A program made the translations under genes and the position numbers. The notes below the pieces were generated by a model, which was given only the letters and a program-made list of their open reading frames with translations, ran no database searches and was not told the origin of the DNA. This document shows positions 45,226 to 55,124 of a stretch of 64,000 nt of DNA, one piece after another. Origin of the DNA: Exobasidium rhododendri (Eukaryota; Basidiomycota; Exobasidiomycetes; Exobasidiales; Exobasidiaceae); NCBI GenBank assembly GCA_026210745.1, contig CP110632.1, positions 1,116,001 to 1,180,000 of the forward strand, read 5' to 3'. Position 1 is the first letter of the stretch. Each line of letters begins with the position of its first letter.

Positions 45226-45965
45226 ACTTCTTCTTCTCCCAATTGTTTCCAGGTGGTGTCCCGAAGGAAGAGACGGCGAGAAGAAGACCGACTCTGGGCA
45301 TTCACATTCTTCATCTCACCTGACCTCGCTAGCTTCTTCAGCACCGGTAGCCTACACTAGTTCCCTGTCCCTCGTAGTATGTCTCTCGATGTTGCCATCA
45401 CACCTTCTCTCCGCCCATTCTTTACATGCATTGATAGACATAGCTTAAATCTTTCTATCGCCGATAGTGCCACAGTGAGCTTGTATGGCGTGATGGCAGA
45501 AAATCGCTCGCACAGGGCACCTTGTGCAAGTTCAAATTAATTTGTTCGGAGGCAAGATGCAAAAAATCTAAATTCTCCTCTTTCTTGTTGCACTAAGAGA
45601 CTGACTCTTCGCCGATGGTCTGAGAAGGGAAAAGACAATCTCGTCGTTGATTTCTTCTGCAGACTGAGTTCCATCTCTGATCTCTATCTTCTACATCACC
45701 GATCTGAGTGATTACTTGCCTGACCTCCACAATTATCATCCTGCTCCCATCACGACGTAGCGAACATTTTAAGGATCATTATCCACTCTTTCCCTCTACT
45801 TAAAGATCGAGCCTGAGAGAAGTAAGCCGTTTGGTCCAGCACCACGCTCTCATTTCATGGGTATGGCTATTGTATAACGGTATCATCTACTTAACGTCGA
45901 GTGTTCGATGCACCAATACAGCTTCTCATTCATGAAAAATCATCGCAGACTGCCCACCCGCTTCA
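45226..45965. other. Intergenic region upstream of the monooxygenase
   Basis: These 740 nt between the monooxygenase start and the bHLH gene end contain no supported gene. A partial inverted repeat GCACA...TTGTGC near 45512-45530 was the only structure noticed. Confidence 0.35.
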
Positions 45966-46904
45966 CTACTCTTGTAAGCGTCTGCTTGGCCCTTTTGTGC
46001 GGGCCTCTACACTTACGTGAGCTAGCAGTCCCAAAGAGGCTTCGTTGCCGTTTTGAGCATTGGTCTGATCCAGATCAGTGTAGAGATGTAAAGCGCAGAA
46101 AGGACTCTTGCCCTTCCATTCATCTAGTTCCAGATCACTGATGCTGTCATCGAGGTCCGAATGTGTAGCGTCTTGAGAAGCTGATTCTCGCTTCCTTTTT
46201 GTGCTCTGTGTACTCGTCTTGAGCTCCTCCCTCTGCTGCTGTGCTTTGATCATCCCCTTACTGAGCTGCATTGGATGGTTGCTTCCCCAATGTCTTTTGC
46301 CTCTCCTCTCAGCAGTACAGCCATGGCACTTCCTTTCTTCGCTATCCTCCTCCGAGAGCGTAGAAGACGGGAACGTACAATCTCCCACACTATCTTTAAG
46401 GGCATGTCTTGCCTGCTTGTGCGGCGTAGACATGGAATCTTCCGGCAGAGGCGCATCGCATCGACTGGACTTCCGGTAAGCTTCAATCTCGGCTTCTAGT
46501 GTCTCGACGTATTCTACTGTATGACTGATGATGCACTGGAACGAGGGAGATTCGCAGGGTAGGGTAAGACGACAGTGTTTATCCGCCACAGCCCGTCTTC
46601 TCACGCTCGTGCTCACCAACTTCTCAAGCACCATTTGAGAGCCGCACTTCTCTTTCAGCAGTCGATTTACTTCACTCCGCACTTCCTTGTCGTCGCTGAT
46701 CAGCGAATTCTTTTTCCTGCTGCTGACTTTACACTCTAGTAGTTCTCTCAATTCTTGTCTGCAAGCAGGGACGACGTTCTGAAGATGGATCAGACCCTCG
46801 TTGATCTTTCCTCTGCGTCTCCTTTCAATCACACTGTGTGATGTCTTGCGTTGCAATGGCCGGGACTTTCTCTTTGCGGCTGCCGATGTTGCACCCTCCA
46901 TCAT
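45966..46904 (-). CDS. bHLH transcription factor
   Basis: Exons 46904..46617 and 46535..45966 encode 285 aa. The basic region and helix 1 are KTSHSVIERRRRGKINEGL with IHLQNVVPACRQEL. It is followed by an unusually long charged loop of about 40 residues, and helix 2 is VLEKL joined to CIISHTVEYVETLEAEI. The H-E-R triad of E-box-binding bHLH proteins (H, E, R in SHSVIERRRR) is present, so binding to CANNTG/CACGTG is expected. The C-terminus is polar with a basic string (STKRKRES). The intron 46616..46536 is 81 nt and stop-free in frame. Spliced, it restores helix 2; retained, it would insert 27 residues inside the helix. Confidence 0.8.
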   Translation of the reverse strand: MMEGATSAAAKRKSRPLQRKTSHSVIERRRRGKINEGLIHLQNVVPACRQELRELLECKVSSRKKNSLISDDKEVRSEVNRLLKEKCGSQMVLEKLVSTSVRRRAVADKHCRLTLPCESPSFQCIISHTVEYVETLEAEIEAYRKSSRCDAPLPEDSMSTPHKQARHALKDSVGDCTFPSSTLSEEDSEERKCHGCTAERRGKRHWGSNHPMQLSKGMIKAQQQREELKTSTQSTKRKRESASQDATHSDLDDSISDLELDEWKGKSPFCALHLYTDLDQTNAQNGNEASLGLLAHVSVEARTKGPSRRLQE

Positions 46905-47403
46905 GGATCGATAATAATGTTAATGGGAAATGTACGCTGGACGTTTGAAAGAAGCGAAGAGAGGTAATGGCTGAGATCGCTGATGACGCAAGTACGACAT
47001 CAACTTCGATACTACTGCCTTGTCACTGTACTTATACCACTGTGAAGGTACCCCACCCCGTTGGCCCACCTCAGTCAGCGCATCTGCTACGGCGTCAGAG
47101 ATTCAGAATCTTGCGTGTACCCTCGCGGTTGCGACAGGTTATTGCAATCTCTTTCCGCGTGAGGAAAAAGAAGGCCCGATCCTGAATTAGTTCTTTGCGT
47201 ATCGGTACTTCGCGTTCGGTAGGATTTCCTAGGTATAAGCAAAACAACATCTCGGTTCTTCCCCATGCGATCTGCGTTCGGGAGCGAGCCAGCCCAACCT
47301 TTATTGCTTCTGCGCAGAAGGGACTCCACAATGTGAAGCTTAGCCCTCTCTAATTAGGCTCCTGTGGGGCAAAATTCGAGAAATGACTGACTGTCGCGCG
47401 AAG
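46905..47403. other. Intergenic region between bHLH and SUMO-motif genes
   Basis: These 499 nt show no supported gene, RNA or repeat. Confidence 0.35.
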
Positions 47404-48732
47404 TCACTCCTTTTTTCCTTCGCTGCTGCTGCTTCCCATGATTGAACTGAAGTCTATATTTCCAAAGAGGTTACTAGAGTCCACCATTCCACCAACGTTG
47501 CCATTTGCATCATCTCCTCCCAGAGCGCTGAGATCCAGAAAGTCCATGCTGAATCCATCCAATTGATCGTTGTTCTGAAAATCAGTCGATTGTAGACCAC
47601 CTGTGTTGAAGCTACTCAGTCCGTCCATCTGCTGTAGCCCCAATTGACTGAAGTCGAAATTATCCAGTGCCATAGGGTTTGTACCGGTAGTAGCGCCACC
47701 TTGTTCGTTGGACTGCTGGCCTGTCAATGCTGTCAGGGAGGCAATCAATGCTGCTGGATCGGCAAGTTGCATCGCTTCACTTAATGCTGGAACGCCTAGC
47801 GTTGGTAGGGCTTCATTTGGTGGCATCGCTTTCTTCTTCAAAGGAGGGCTATCTTCAGTCAAGTCAATGGCAGATGAGTTCGTCTCATCCAGCGACTTTG
47901 TTTCTGACACAATGCTCCTACCAGCCAAAGGTAAATCATCTTCATCGTCCTCTTCATCATCATCTATGACGATGGCATCCGCTTTCATCTGCCCAGCTAC
48001 CTCGCCTTGTTCTAGTGACTCGCCGCCCGATACTAATGATGCTGCTTCTGCTGCTGCTGCTGCTGCTGCCGCCGCCGCTGCCGCCGCTTCATGCTGGGCA
48101 GACTCCTCCACTACCTTTTTGGCCTCCTCCTCGTGCTTGACTCGCAGTGCCTCCCTTTCGACTTCCTCTCGGACCTTTGCTTTCTCCAGTTCTATCTCTA
48201 GAGCCTCCTTGGCCCGGATGACCCAACTACCGAGCTGCTTCACCAGCGCTTCATACCGGTAACATTCTACTTCTAACGCTTGAATCCCAGGTATGCCTCG
48301 CCCTTGTCCATTCTGATACTGTTGCAAGACTATGAATTCTTCTTTGCTCAGTTGCTGAAGGGGTGATTTGGCCTTAGCTTGTAGAGTTCGTAGAGTCGCT
48401 TGAAGGCGAGTCTTGGCCCTCAGCGACTGCCCTACTCGGATGAGCAGAGATCGTAGAGTAGCGTCGAGCTGAGCCAAAAGGTCCACTGGCGAAGCGGTCG
48501 AGACCGACTCATCCTGCATGAAGTGCACTGTCACCGATGACGCCGCTCGTATAAGGGGCGTCGCTGTCCACCCAGATAGATCTTCCTCTCTCTCCCAATG
48601 GCGGCCGACACAGTTCACCAAAATTACAGTTTCGTCGCGAGTGTTGTCTTGCAGGTAGAGGTACAAAAGATGAATGTAGGAAGGTCCGCGGCAGCAAGAG
48701 GCTACGCGAGGCGCCATCTTGGCACACGACAT
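47404..48732 (-). CDS. Coiled-coil, acidic nuclear-type protein with SUMO-interaction motifs
   Basis: An intronless frame of 442 aa from ATG 48732 (MSCAKMAPR). A later ATG at 48519 (MQDESV) is a plausible alternative start. From that point a helical part (DLLAQLDATLRSLLIRVGQS) is followed by a charged coiled coil (EKAKVREEVEREALRVKHEE) and poly-Ala. Then come two SUMO-interaction-like strings, AIVIDDDEED and AIDLTEDSPP, and a Gln/Asn/Asp-rich C-terminus with FDFSQLGLQQMDGLSSF that looks like an activation domain. I do not recognise the family. A Mediator-like or co-activator role would fit the composition but is not shown. Confidence 0.65.
   Translation of the reverse strand: MSCAKMAPRVASCCRGPSYIHLLYLYLQDNTRDETVILVNCVGRHWEREEDLSGWTATPLIRAASSVTVHFMQDESVSTASPVDLLAQLDATLRSLLIRVGQSLRAKTRLQATLRTLQAKAKSPLQQLSKEEFIVLQQYQNGQGRGIPGIQALEVECYRYEALVKQLGSWVIRAKEALEIELEKAKVREEVEREALRVKHEEEAKKVVEESAQHEAAAAAAAAAAAAAEAASLVSGGESLEQGEVAGQMKADAIVIDDDEEDDEDDLPLAGRSIVSETKSLDETNSSAIDLTEDSPPLKKKAMPPNEALPTLGVPALSEAMQLADPAALIASLTALTGQQSNEQGGATTGTNPMALDNFDFSQLGLQQMDGLSSFNTGGLQSTDFQNNDQLDGFSMDFLDLSALGGDDANGNVGGMVDSSNLFGNIDFSSIMGSSSSEGKKE
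48040..48090 (-). repeat. Poly-Ala coding GCN tract
   Basis: About 14 consecutive Ala codons occur in the SUMO-motif coiled-coil gene; the plus strand reads mostly GCT/GCC triplets in another frame. Confidence 0.75.
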
Positions 48733-49150
48733 AGAGGGAGATTTTAAGTAGAGCAGCTCTACGACGAGGCGAGCGATCGAGGTGCTCACAGGAAAGTGAT
48801 GTCCTCGTATTGCTCGTAGCACAATCTTATTTTGCCTCTTCTGTGCTAAATATGAGTCAATTTGGGAGGGACACGCTATTGTGTGTAGTCTGAACAGAGG
48901 AAATGATAGTCATTGGTCTCGTGCGAGGGACATAATAAGGGGCGTAAAAGGTCACATCGTATGTATACAATGCGAAATTGACATAAGGGGCGAGAAGACT
49001 CGGCCTTCGTCGAATGGGTGGAGCGGTGGACGTCTAGAGCACTGCTGCGTCCCTGCCTCCAAACGACGAAAAGTTTTGTGTAAAGTCAGGCTACGGTCAG
49101 CACGTCACATGAGAGAAGCGAGTTCTTCTGTGTTTTTGCACACGCACCTT

Positions 49151-49609
49151 CTAGTCGTCCCAGACGTTTTTATGCTCACTTCGATGGGCGTAGTGCGAGT
49201 GGTAGAATGCCACCTTTATAAGATATCGATGACTCTTGCTTGGCTTGACTCGGCAAGAGTGGTTATTTTCCAGGTGAAAGTATCTCGTGACGTGAGAAGT
49301 ACCCTGTGTAGGATGCGTCGACCAAGTGAGTGCAATCTTGGGATGGGTGGCATTGTTTGCAATGAGCAATGTTTCGGCTCCAGGAAATTTGGCAGGATCC
49401 TGCACGTCTACGATCACAGAGTTGTCGTCACTGATGAAATCGTGAACTACACCAGAACTCCAGCTTGGTTTGCGAAATCTCGGGTCTTCTATCATGCTGA
49501 CGAGTTTGAGATCGGGGTGTCGAACTTCACACATTGGACCTTCGAAGGCTCGCACGAGTGTAGCAGCAGTGACGAGCGACAGGACGAGGAAGTGGACGAC
49601 TGAAATCAT
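49151..49609 (-). CDS. Small secreted two-cysteine protein D
   Basis: A single exon encodes 152 aa from ATG 49609. The signal peptide is MISVVHFLVLSLVTAATLVR. The mature part has two Cys only: EGPMCEVRHPD at the start and NHSCRVKPSKSH near the end, preceded by the strand HPKIALTWS. PKIALTWS here and PKIAVLYKK in protein A are the closest pair in the family. The His-rich, acidic tail (HSHYAHRSEHKNVWDD) is unique to D. The upstream in-frame extension to 49732 is rejected because the leader starts at 49609. The large plus-strand open frame 48881-49603 is antisense to it and has no support. Confidence 0.7.
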   Translation of the reverse strand: MISVVHFLVLSLVTAATLVRAFEGPMCEVRHPDLKLVSMIEDPRFRKPSWSSGVVHDFISDDNSVIVDVQDPAKFPGAETLLIANNATHPKIALTWSTHPTQGTSHVTRYFHLENNHSCRVKPSKSHRYLIKVAFYHSHYAHRSEHKNVWDD

Positions 49610-49733
49610 GACGAGGATTTGTAGAAGGAGAGGGCTAGGTATGCGAGGAAGAGCCGAGAATCTTGCGCTTGGAGTAAGGGAAAGAGGAAGGGGTGGTAGA
49701 ATACGCACAGCAAGGTAGAAAGTCATCATCACT

Positions 49734-49740
49734 CTTATAT
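49734..49740 (-). promoter_or_regulatory. TATA-like box of secreted protein D
   Basis: ATATAAG (minus strand) lies about 125 nt before the ATG at 49609. Confidence 0.45.
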
Positions 49741-52016
49741 GCGCTGCAAGAAAGTCCGACCTCGGGCGAGATCACAGCTTCAAGATCGAGTGCCGCTTCC
49801 GTCTGCGAGTAAGGTCAAGGAAGTGAGACGGCCCTTCTAATTCGCAACAATCACAACGAATCGCAGTAGCAGTGGTGGGTGCCTGCTTCTGGAAAGGCAT
49901 GTGTGTGCTCCTGCGAGACCGCCGAAGTAAATTTTCCATCCTGACGTGAACAAGAAGAGTGCTTGGCCCTCCGTCGTTCCTCAGAGTGATTGTGCGGCAA
50001 AGATGCTTGTTTGATTCCGCCTTGCTCTTCCGTAATCATTTCGCCGCCACGCCCAAGGACGGTCCCGTCGTATCACTATGCAGGTACAAAAGCGCACTAC
50101 AGATCTTTTTCTGCGTGACCCAAGTCTGCTTACCTTCCATGAATTGTTGCTGCACGCTTGAAGTGATAGGAAGAGGGGGCATTCTTGTGAATTGCAAGTG
50201 TATCCGGATGCCGGCAAGTCCTTTATCGGAGTGCTCAATCGAGCGCTTCTTTCCACATCTACTAGCCCGCATCAACTCAATGACCAGAGCAGTACGCTGA
50301 CCTAGAAGAAGAAATGCATAGTGCAAAGCGAATCTGAAGGTCCTCGAGGTTGCATCGTGTCCTTTTACTACTTTCCTCGGGCAGCGAGAAGTTGCACCAT
50401 TGTCTACCTACCAGAACACTCTTTCCTTCTCGTGAACACACCCCCTCTCTCCGTATCGATGTCACTATCACCATTCTCTCTTTCTACCTTGATGTATTGG
50501 GGCACCTTGCTATACTTAATATTGAAACAATTTTTGTCGCTGTAGATCTACCTAAGAGAGATTGAAATTTGTGCGTTGCGGGGGGGAACTCTCTTGTGCG
50601 GATCACGTGTCTTCTGCGATCTGCGCGTGGTTCCCCTCAATGGGAGTGCGGTGAGGTTGATCTAAAAAGGGCAAATAGATTTAGATGAAGCAAGAAGGGA
50701 GAAAGAAAGAGGAATTGTAGTGGCTCGATAGATTATGAGTTGATTGAAAAAGCCACCTAAGACTTTGGGCGTAAAGCACTATAAAAATTGATAGAGATTC
50801 CCGTATGGGGATAGCTTATTCTGCTATTGCAAAGTGGAAGCGCGCTGTTGTCGGATCCTCGCTTGATGGCGCCGTTGTGCTCTCTCCCCTTTCTTTTTGC
50901 CCGTCTTCGTTCTTTGTTCACGCTCTCGACTCTCGTAGATGGAGGAGGTCATTGCAACAGCAACAGAGGTCTAGCCTAAAAGTGAATTCACCTGTCGCCT
51001 CCGATCGAACAATTCTTCCTTACTACGCCCACTCAGCTCCGACGACAGCCAGTCAAAAGATAGGAGGGGGAAAGCTTGGTACTGCTTGCCAGTGACCGAA
51101 GGCGTCCGTTCCCTCTGCACGCAATTTCGAGGCCTTTACTCTTCCCTCCACACCTCTCTTGAAAGGGGTGTATCGACTGTTCTAGAGCTGCTACGCCAAC
51201 TGTCGCTCGGTACATCAACGCTTGTTATTGTCTCAGATTCAGGCGGGGTGAGCGCGCTCACACCTTCTTCATCTCGTTATTATTTCTGCGGAGCAGAGGA
51301 CGCGATATCCTGTCGTCTAACACAAAGATACAGCAAAGAAGAAGTACAGGGGCTAACGAGAAGAAGAAAGTGACGACTGTTGAAGGAGTTCACCAGCTAA
51401 TATTCTCACGCATCACAAGCAAAGGAAAGGTTAGTAGTTGTAGTGACAGTAACAACACGAATTCGCTTTCTATCTTCGTTGGCCACTCTTTGACTTGAAG
51501 CGCATTGGGGTGTACATTCAGGTGAGTGTTCAAAAATAAAACGGGAGGAACAACAAACCGTACCGGCGATGCCGCAATAAGAAGGGGGAGGGGAACAATG
51601 CGAGGGAAAAAGAGACGGCCTACTGCAGACGGGTGTTTCCTTCTGTTCCTTTTTTTTGGGTCTTTCACGATGAATCGTTTCCTTCTCGTCCTTGTGAGGA
51701 TCTTTTCTCGACTGACAGCCTTTCCTTCTTTGCGACTCCTGACATCAGTGGACCTCCCCGACTCTTACTCCAACTCCGTCTTGCCCTGTGACGACCCCGC
51801 CTCTCGATGCTCGAACGTGCTACGTCTTTGACACCTACAATCACAGTCACCTTTGATCATCAAAGCATCCTATCGCAATCTAGAGTATATAGATACGACT
51901 CTATCAACAAATTCTCCACCTGTCTCAAAGTCCCGAAAAGCTTGCTCCTGGAAGAGGAAGGATACTTATCTTCTTGCAAGCGACGTAGGTTCTTCGGACC
52001 CAATCAGCACGCCATA
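49741..52016. other. Gene-poor region, about 2.3 kb
   Basis: This is the longest stretch without a supported gene. Weak items: a minus-strand open exon 50326..50134 with a GTAAGC donor and a pyrimidine-rich acceptor (unknown product); a CACGTG box near 50604; a TATAAAA at about 50781, only 25 nt before a 96-codon frame (50805-51095); and a GTATATAG at about 51885, which probably serves the phosphatase gene that follows. No RNA gene or mobile element was seen. Confidence 0.35.
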
Positions 52017-54904
52017 ATGCAGGCTCACGACACTATTGAAGAAGAGGAGGCTCTGGACACCATTATGTCATCAAGCGCCAGACAGATGAAGCAGTCGACT
52101 AGGAAAGTCAGTGACCCCTTTCCCGGAAGCCAGCACGCTTCTTCGTCTGCACCCATCACACCAATACCTGGCCTCCAAGTGGGCACGCCATCAAACTATT
52201 CTTTATCCCAGCCACGCCAATCATTTACCTACAATACAAATACGATGGAAGCAATACACATGGCAGAAGAGGACGTTGCTGGCCCTTCTCGACTTAGCCT
52301 GCCACTGCGCCAAGGATTGACTTCATCGATCGCGACGCCAGGTCAATCCTCTCGGATGCGAAGGAAACCAGCCAGAATCACCTTGACCATTTCGCCAAGA
52401 AGAAAAGGTATCACTTCCAAATCAAACTTCCTGCAGGTCGACGAGGCTGCAAACCAAGGAAGTCGTTCCATGCCCTCTTCTCCCGTGCTACACAACGCCA
52501 GTCAGAAGAACGTTGAAGAGAGGACGGAAGTTGATCGAGAGCAGCTGAGAGCAACTTTGCGTGGAAGTGTGAGAAGGAGACCCAGTGTGCCGTTTGGCCT
52601 GCGAGTGTGAGTAGCGAAGATCGTCTCTCTTTTCAAATCCTCCTCATGAACTTCAGCTCACCCTTGCTTCTTCGCGAATATAGTGCCAAGCTGCCATCAC
52701 TTTCCATCCCAGAGAAACCAGCTCGTCGTTTATCCCAGGATCCCCCCTCCAGCAAGACTCTGCCACCCGTCTGGCAAGATCCTTCGGAGCACATCTTATC
52801 TGGCGATGGCTCCTCCCTGCAGCATGCTCGATCTGTTTATGCCTCTGGTCCAGTCGAAGTGTTGCCCGGTCTGTTCCTCGGTGACGAGTTCAACGCTCGA
52901 GATGATCTTTGTCTGGCCAGGCTAGGCATCACGACGATCCTCAATGTAGCAAAAGAAACGACGCTGCCGTTCCAATCGGAGGCTGCTAGCGAGCCGATTG
53001 ATTTCCTCTTTGGTTCGGGGAGTCTTAGCAAAGGCATGCAGCAATCGCTACATTTGGGTGAAACGGGCGAAACGGCTGCCACACCCACTTCATCTACGCA
53101 TCCCGGGCTTCGATCGGGTAGGAAGGCAAACTACAATCCCCCAAAGTCAGCATACGGTGAGACGTTCTTCACACCACTCACCTCTATTCAGCCAAGCCTG
53201 TCACCTTCTGTCTCGACGGCGGCAGTGTCGTCAAGGAGGCCGTCCAGCTCCTTCTACCTTCACAACACGACTTCCACACCCAACCTGTACTCCAACTACA
53301 GCATTCCACGTTCAAGCAAAGAAGACTCCAGTAGCGCTCCATCGACAACGGACGAAGAGGAGGAAGACGACGAGGAAGAAGAAGGAGGCAGTCGAGCAAC
53401 AGGATCTGTGTCGTCTCAGCCGTCTATGATCAGTCCTGGGTCCACGCCACCTTCCCCGATTGCTCCTCTGCCTTCTGATCTATCTATTGCAAAAGGCACA
53501 GCCAGGAGCGTTTGGTCCCCGGCCGAGCTTTCCGTGCAAACGCCGTCCAGCAACGGCGGTCATAGCATACGATCGATTGCGACCACACACAGTACTGGTG
53601 CATCGTCGTCCTCCTCTTCCTCCAACACTGGCTCCTTCTATTCGATCGCCCTCCCTCACAACGCCATTGCGCTGAACATTCCGCCAAGTCCACAGACTGG
53701 GCGGCAGCAGTCTTTGCGATACATCAAGCTACCCTGGACCCACGACGAGACAGATCTGGCTGGAGGCGAGGCAGGAGGCTTTGTCACTGGATGCTCGATC
53801 ATTGCCGATACCCTGGGCATTGACTTGAAGTCGGGTCAGTTCTCTGGCATGCCATTCAGTCAAGACGGCAGTAAACGGACCGGAGGAGGGGTGTTGGTTC
53901 ACTGTCAGTGTGGAGTCAGTCGAAGTGCTACGTTGGTGATTGCATTTGTGATGCAAGCAGCAGCGTATAACTATCAATATCAGTCGACGCAAAGGCTGAC
54001 CGGAATGCACGATTGTTATGAAATGGTGAAAGAGCTTTCGTCCAGCATCTCACCGAACTGCAGCTTGATCTACCAACTCGTCGAGTGGGAGAGATATCTA
54101 TCGAAACAAGTAGCGACAGAAGCTCCGCCAACAAGCGCGATCAACCTAGACGCAGGTACTGCATGCATTGACGATGTAGCAGCAGCAGCAGCAGGCGACA
54201 CCCCCGCGAAAGAGGGCAGTGGCAAGAAGGTATGGGGAAATGAGGCGATGAACGAAGAGGACTGGACGCGCATGAGGATGGATGAAGAAAGAAAGGAGAG
54301 GGAGGAGGAAGAGGGGAGACTGCGTGAAGCGGGAGGTGGAGAAGTAGGCAAGCAGGAAAGCGGAAGGATGCAGCTCATGACACCACCAAAGATCTCCTTT
54401 TCCGTGGGCGACGGTGGAGCAGGAGCGAACACTACGGGTTTAGGAGCCAGAAGAAGACGACCGACGCCGACCTTGACACTGACTTCCAGTGCAAAGCAGG
54501 CCGCTGACCAGGCGATGAAGGAGGACGAATGCAAGACTGTCGCGCCGCAAGGTTCGAAGCAGGGCGTCCAATTGGCGTCCCAGGAAGGAGTAGTTCCCAC
54601 CCGCCTCTCCTTGTCGTCTACTCGCTCGCCATTCCTGCTGAACCCCATCGTCTCACCAGCTCTGGCATCTGGCACCAGCAGCAATGGATCAGGTACTTCT
54701 GTCGCAGGTGACTCGCCCCACCCGTTGGGCACATTCGGGTTGAATAGACAGAATGCAGCCGAACGGAGGAACAAGCACAAGAGAACATTCAGTAGTGAGC
54801 TACCCTTCCGTCGACCTTCTCTTGTCTCTCTGACGGCGGCGGCAGAAGCTTTGGCGGAAAGTGGAAGCCTTGAAGAAGGTGACGAAGATACGGTCATGGC
54901 TTGA
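52017..54904 (+). CDS. Dual-specificity protein phosphatase, MSG5-like
   Basis: Exons 52017..52606 and 52684..54904 encode 936 aa. The N-terminal 230 residues are Ser/Arg-rich with possible MAPK-docking basic patches (MRRKPARITLTISPRRK). The phosphatase domain starts at PVEVLPGLFLGDEFNARDDL and LGITTILNVAKET. It is then interrupted by about 260 low-complexity residues and resumes at LRYIKLPWTHDETDL, with the active site VLVHCQCGVSRSATLVI (HC-x5-R, Cys about residue 603). This gapped arrangement, in which the insert is long, resembles fungal Msg5-type MAP-kinase phosphatases, which dampen cell-wall and mating MAPK signalling. An in-frame ATG at 51807 exists, but a TATA-like GTATATAG (about 51885) lies after it. 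Confidence 0.87.
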
Positions 54905-55124
54905 ACTTCTACTTTTGTACCACAGACATCATCCGTTCACCCCTTTGTTGTTCTCTTTGTCTGAAAAGCCTCAAAAGGAATCACCATGTTCCCGCCCCTC
55001 TTCTCCTTGCCTGTCACTCGACGCAGGAAGCAAATAGATTTCGTCCAGGCGACAATGAATGACATAATCGTTTACAATATAATTACAATGAGTGAGGTGG
55101 ATTTTGAAGGGAGATGAAGATGTC

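Noticed and set aside
48881-49603. 240-codon open frame on the plus strand
   Set aside because: Antisense to secreted protein D, which has a signal peptide, a TATA-like box and family resemblance; the plus frame has none of these.
50134-50326. Minus-strand exon-like frame with GTAAGC donor
   Set aside because: No consistent first or last exon could be found; listed only as a weak item in the gap entry.
50805-51095. 96-codon frame with a nearby TATAAAA
   Set aside because: The TATA is only about 25 nt from the ATG, the protein has no recognisable feature, and no introns or conservation argument supports it.
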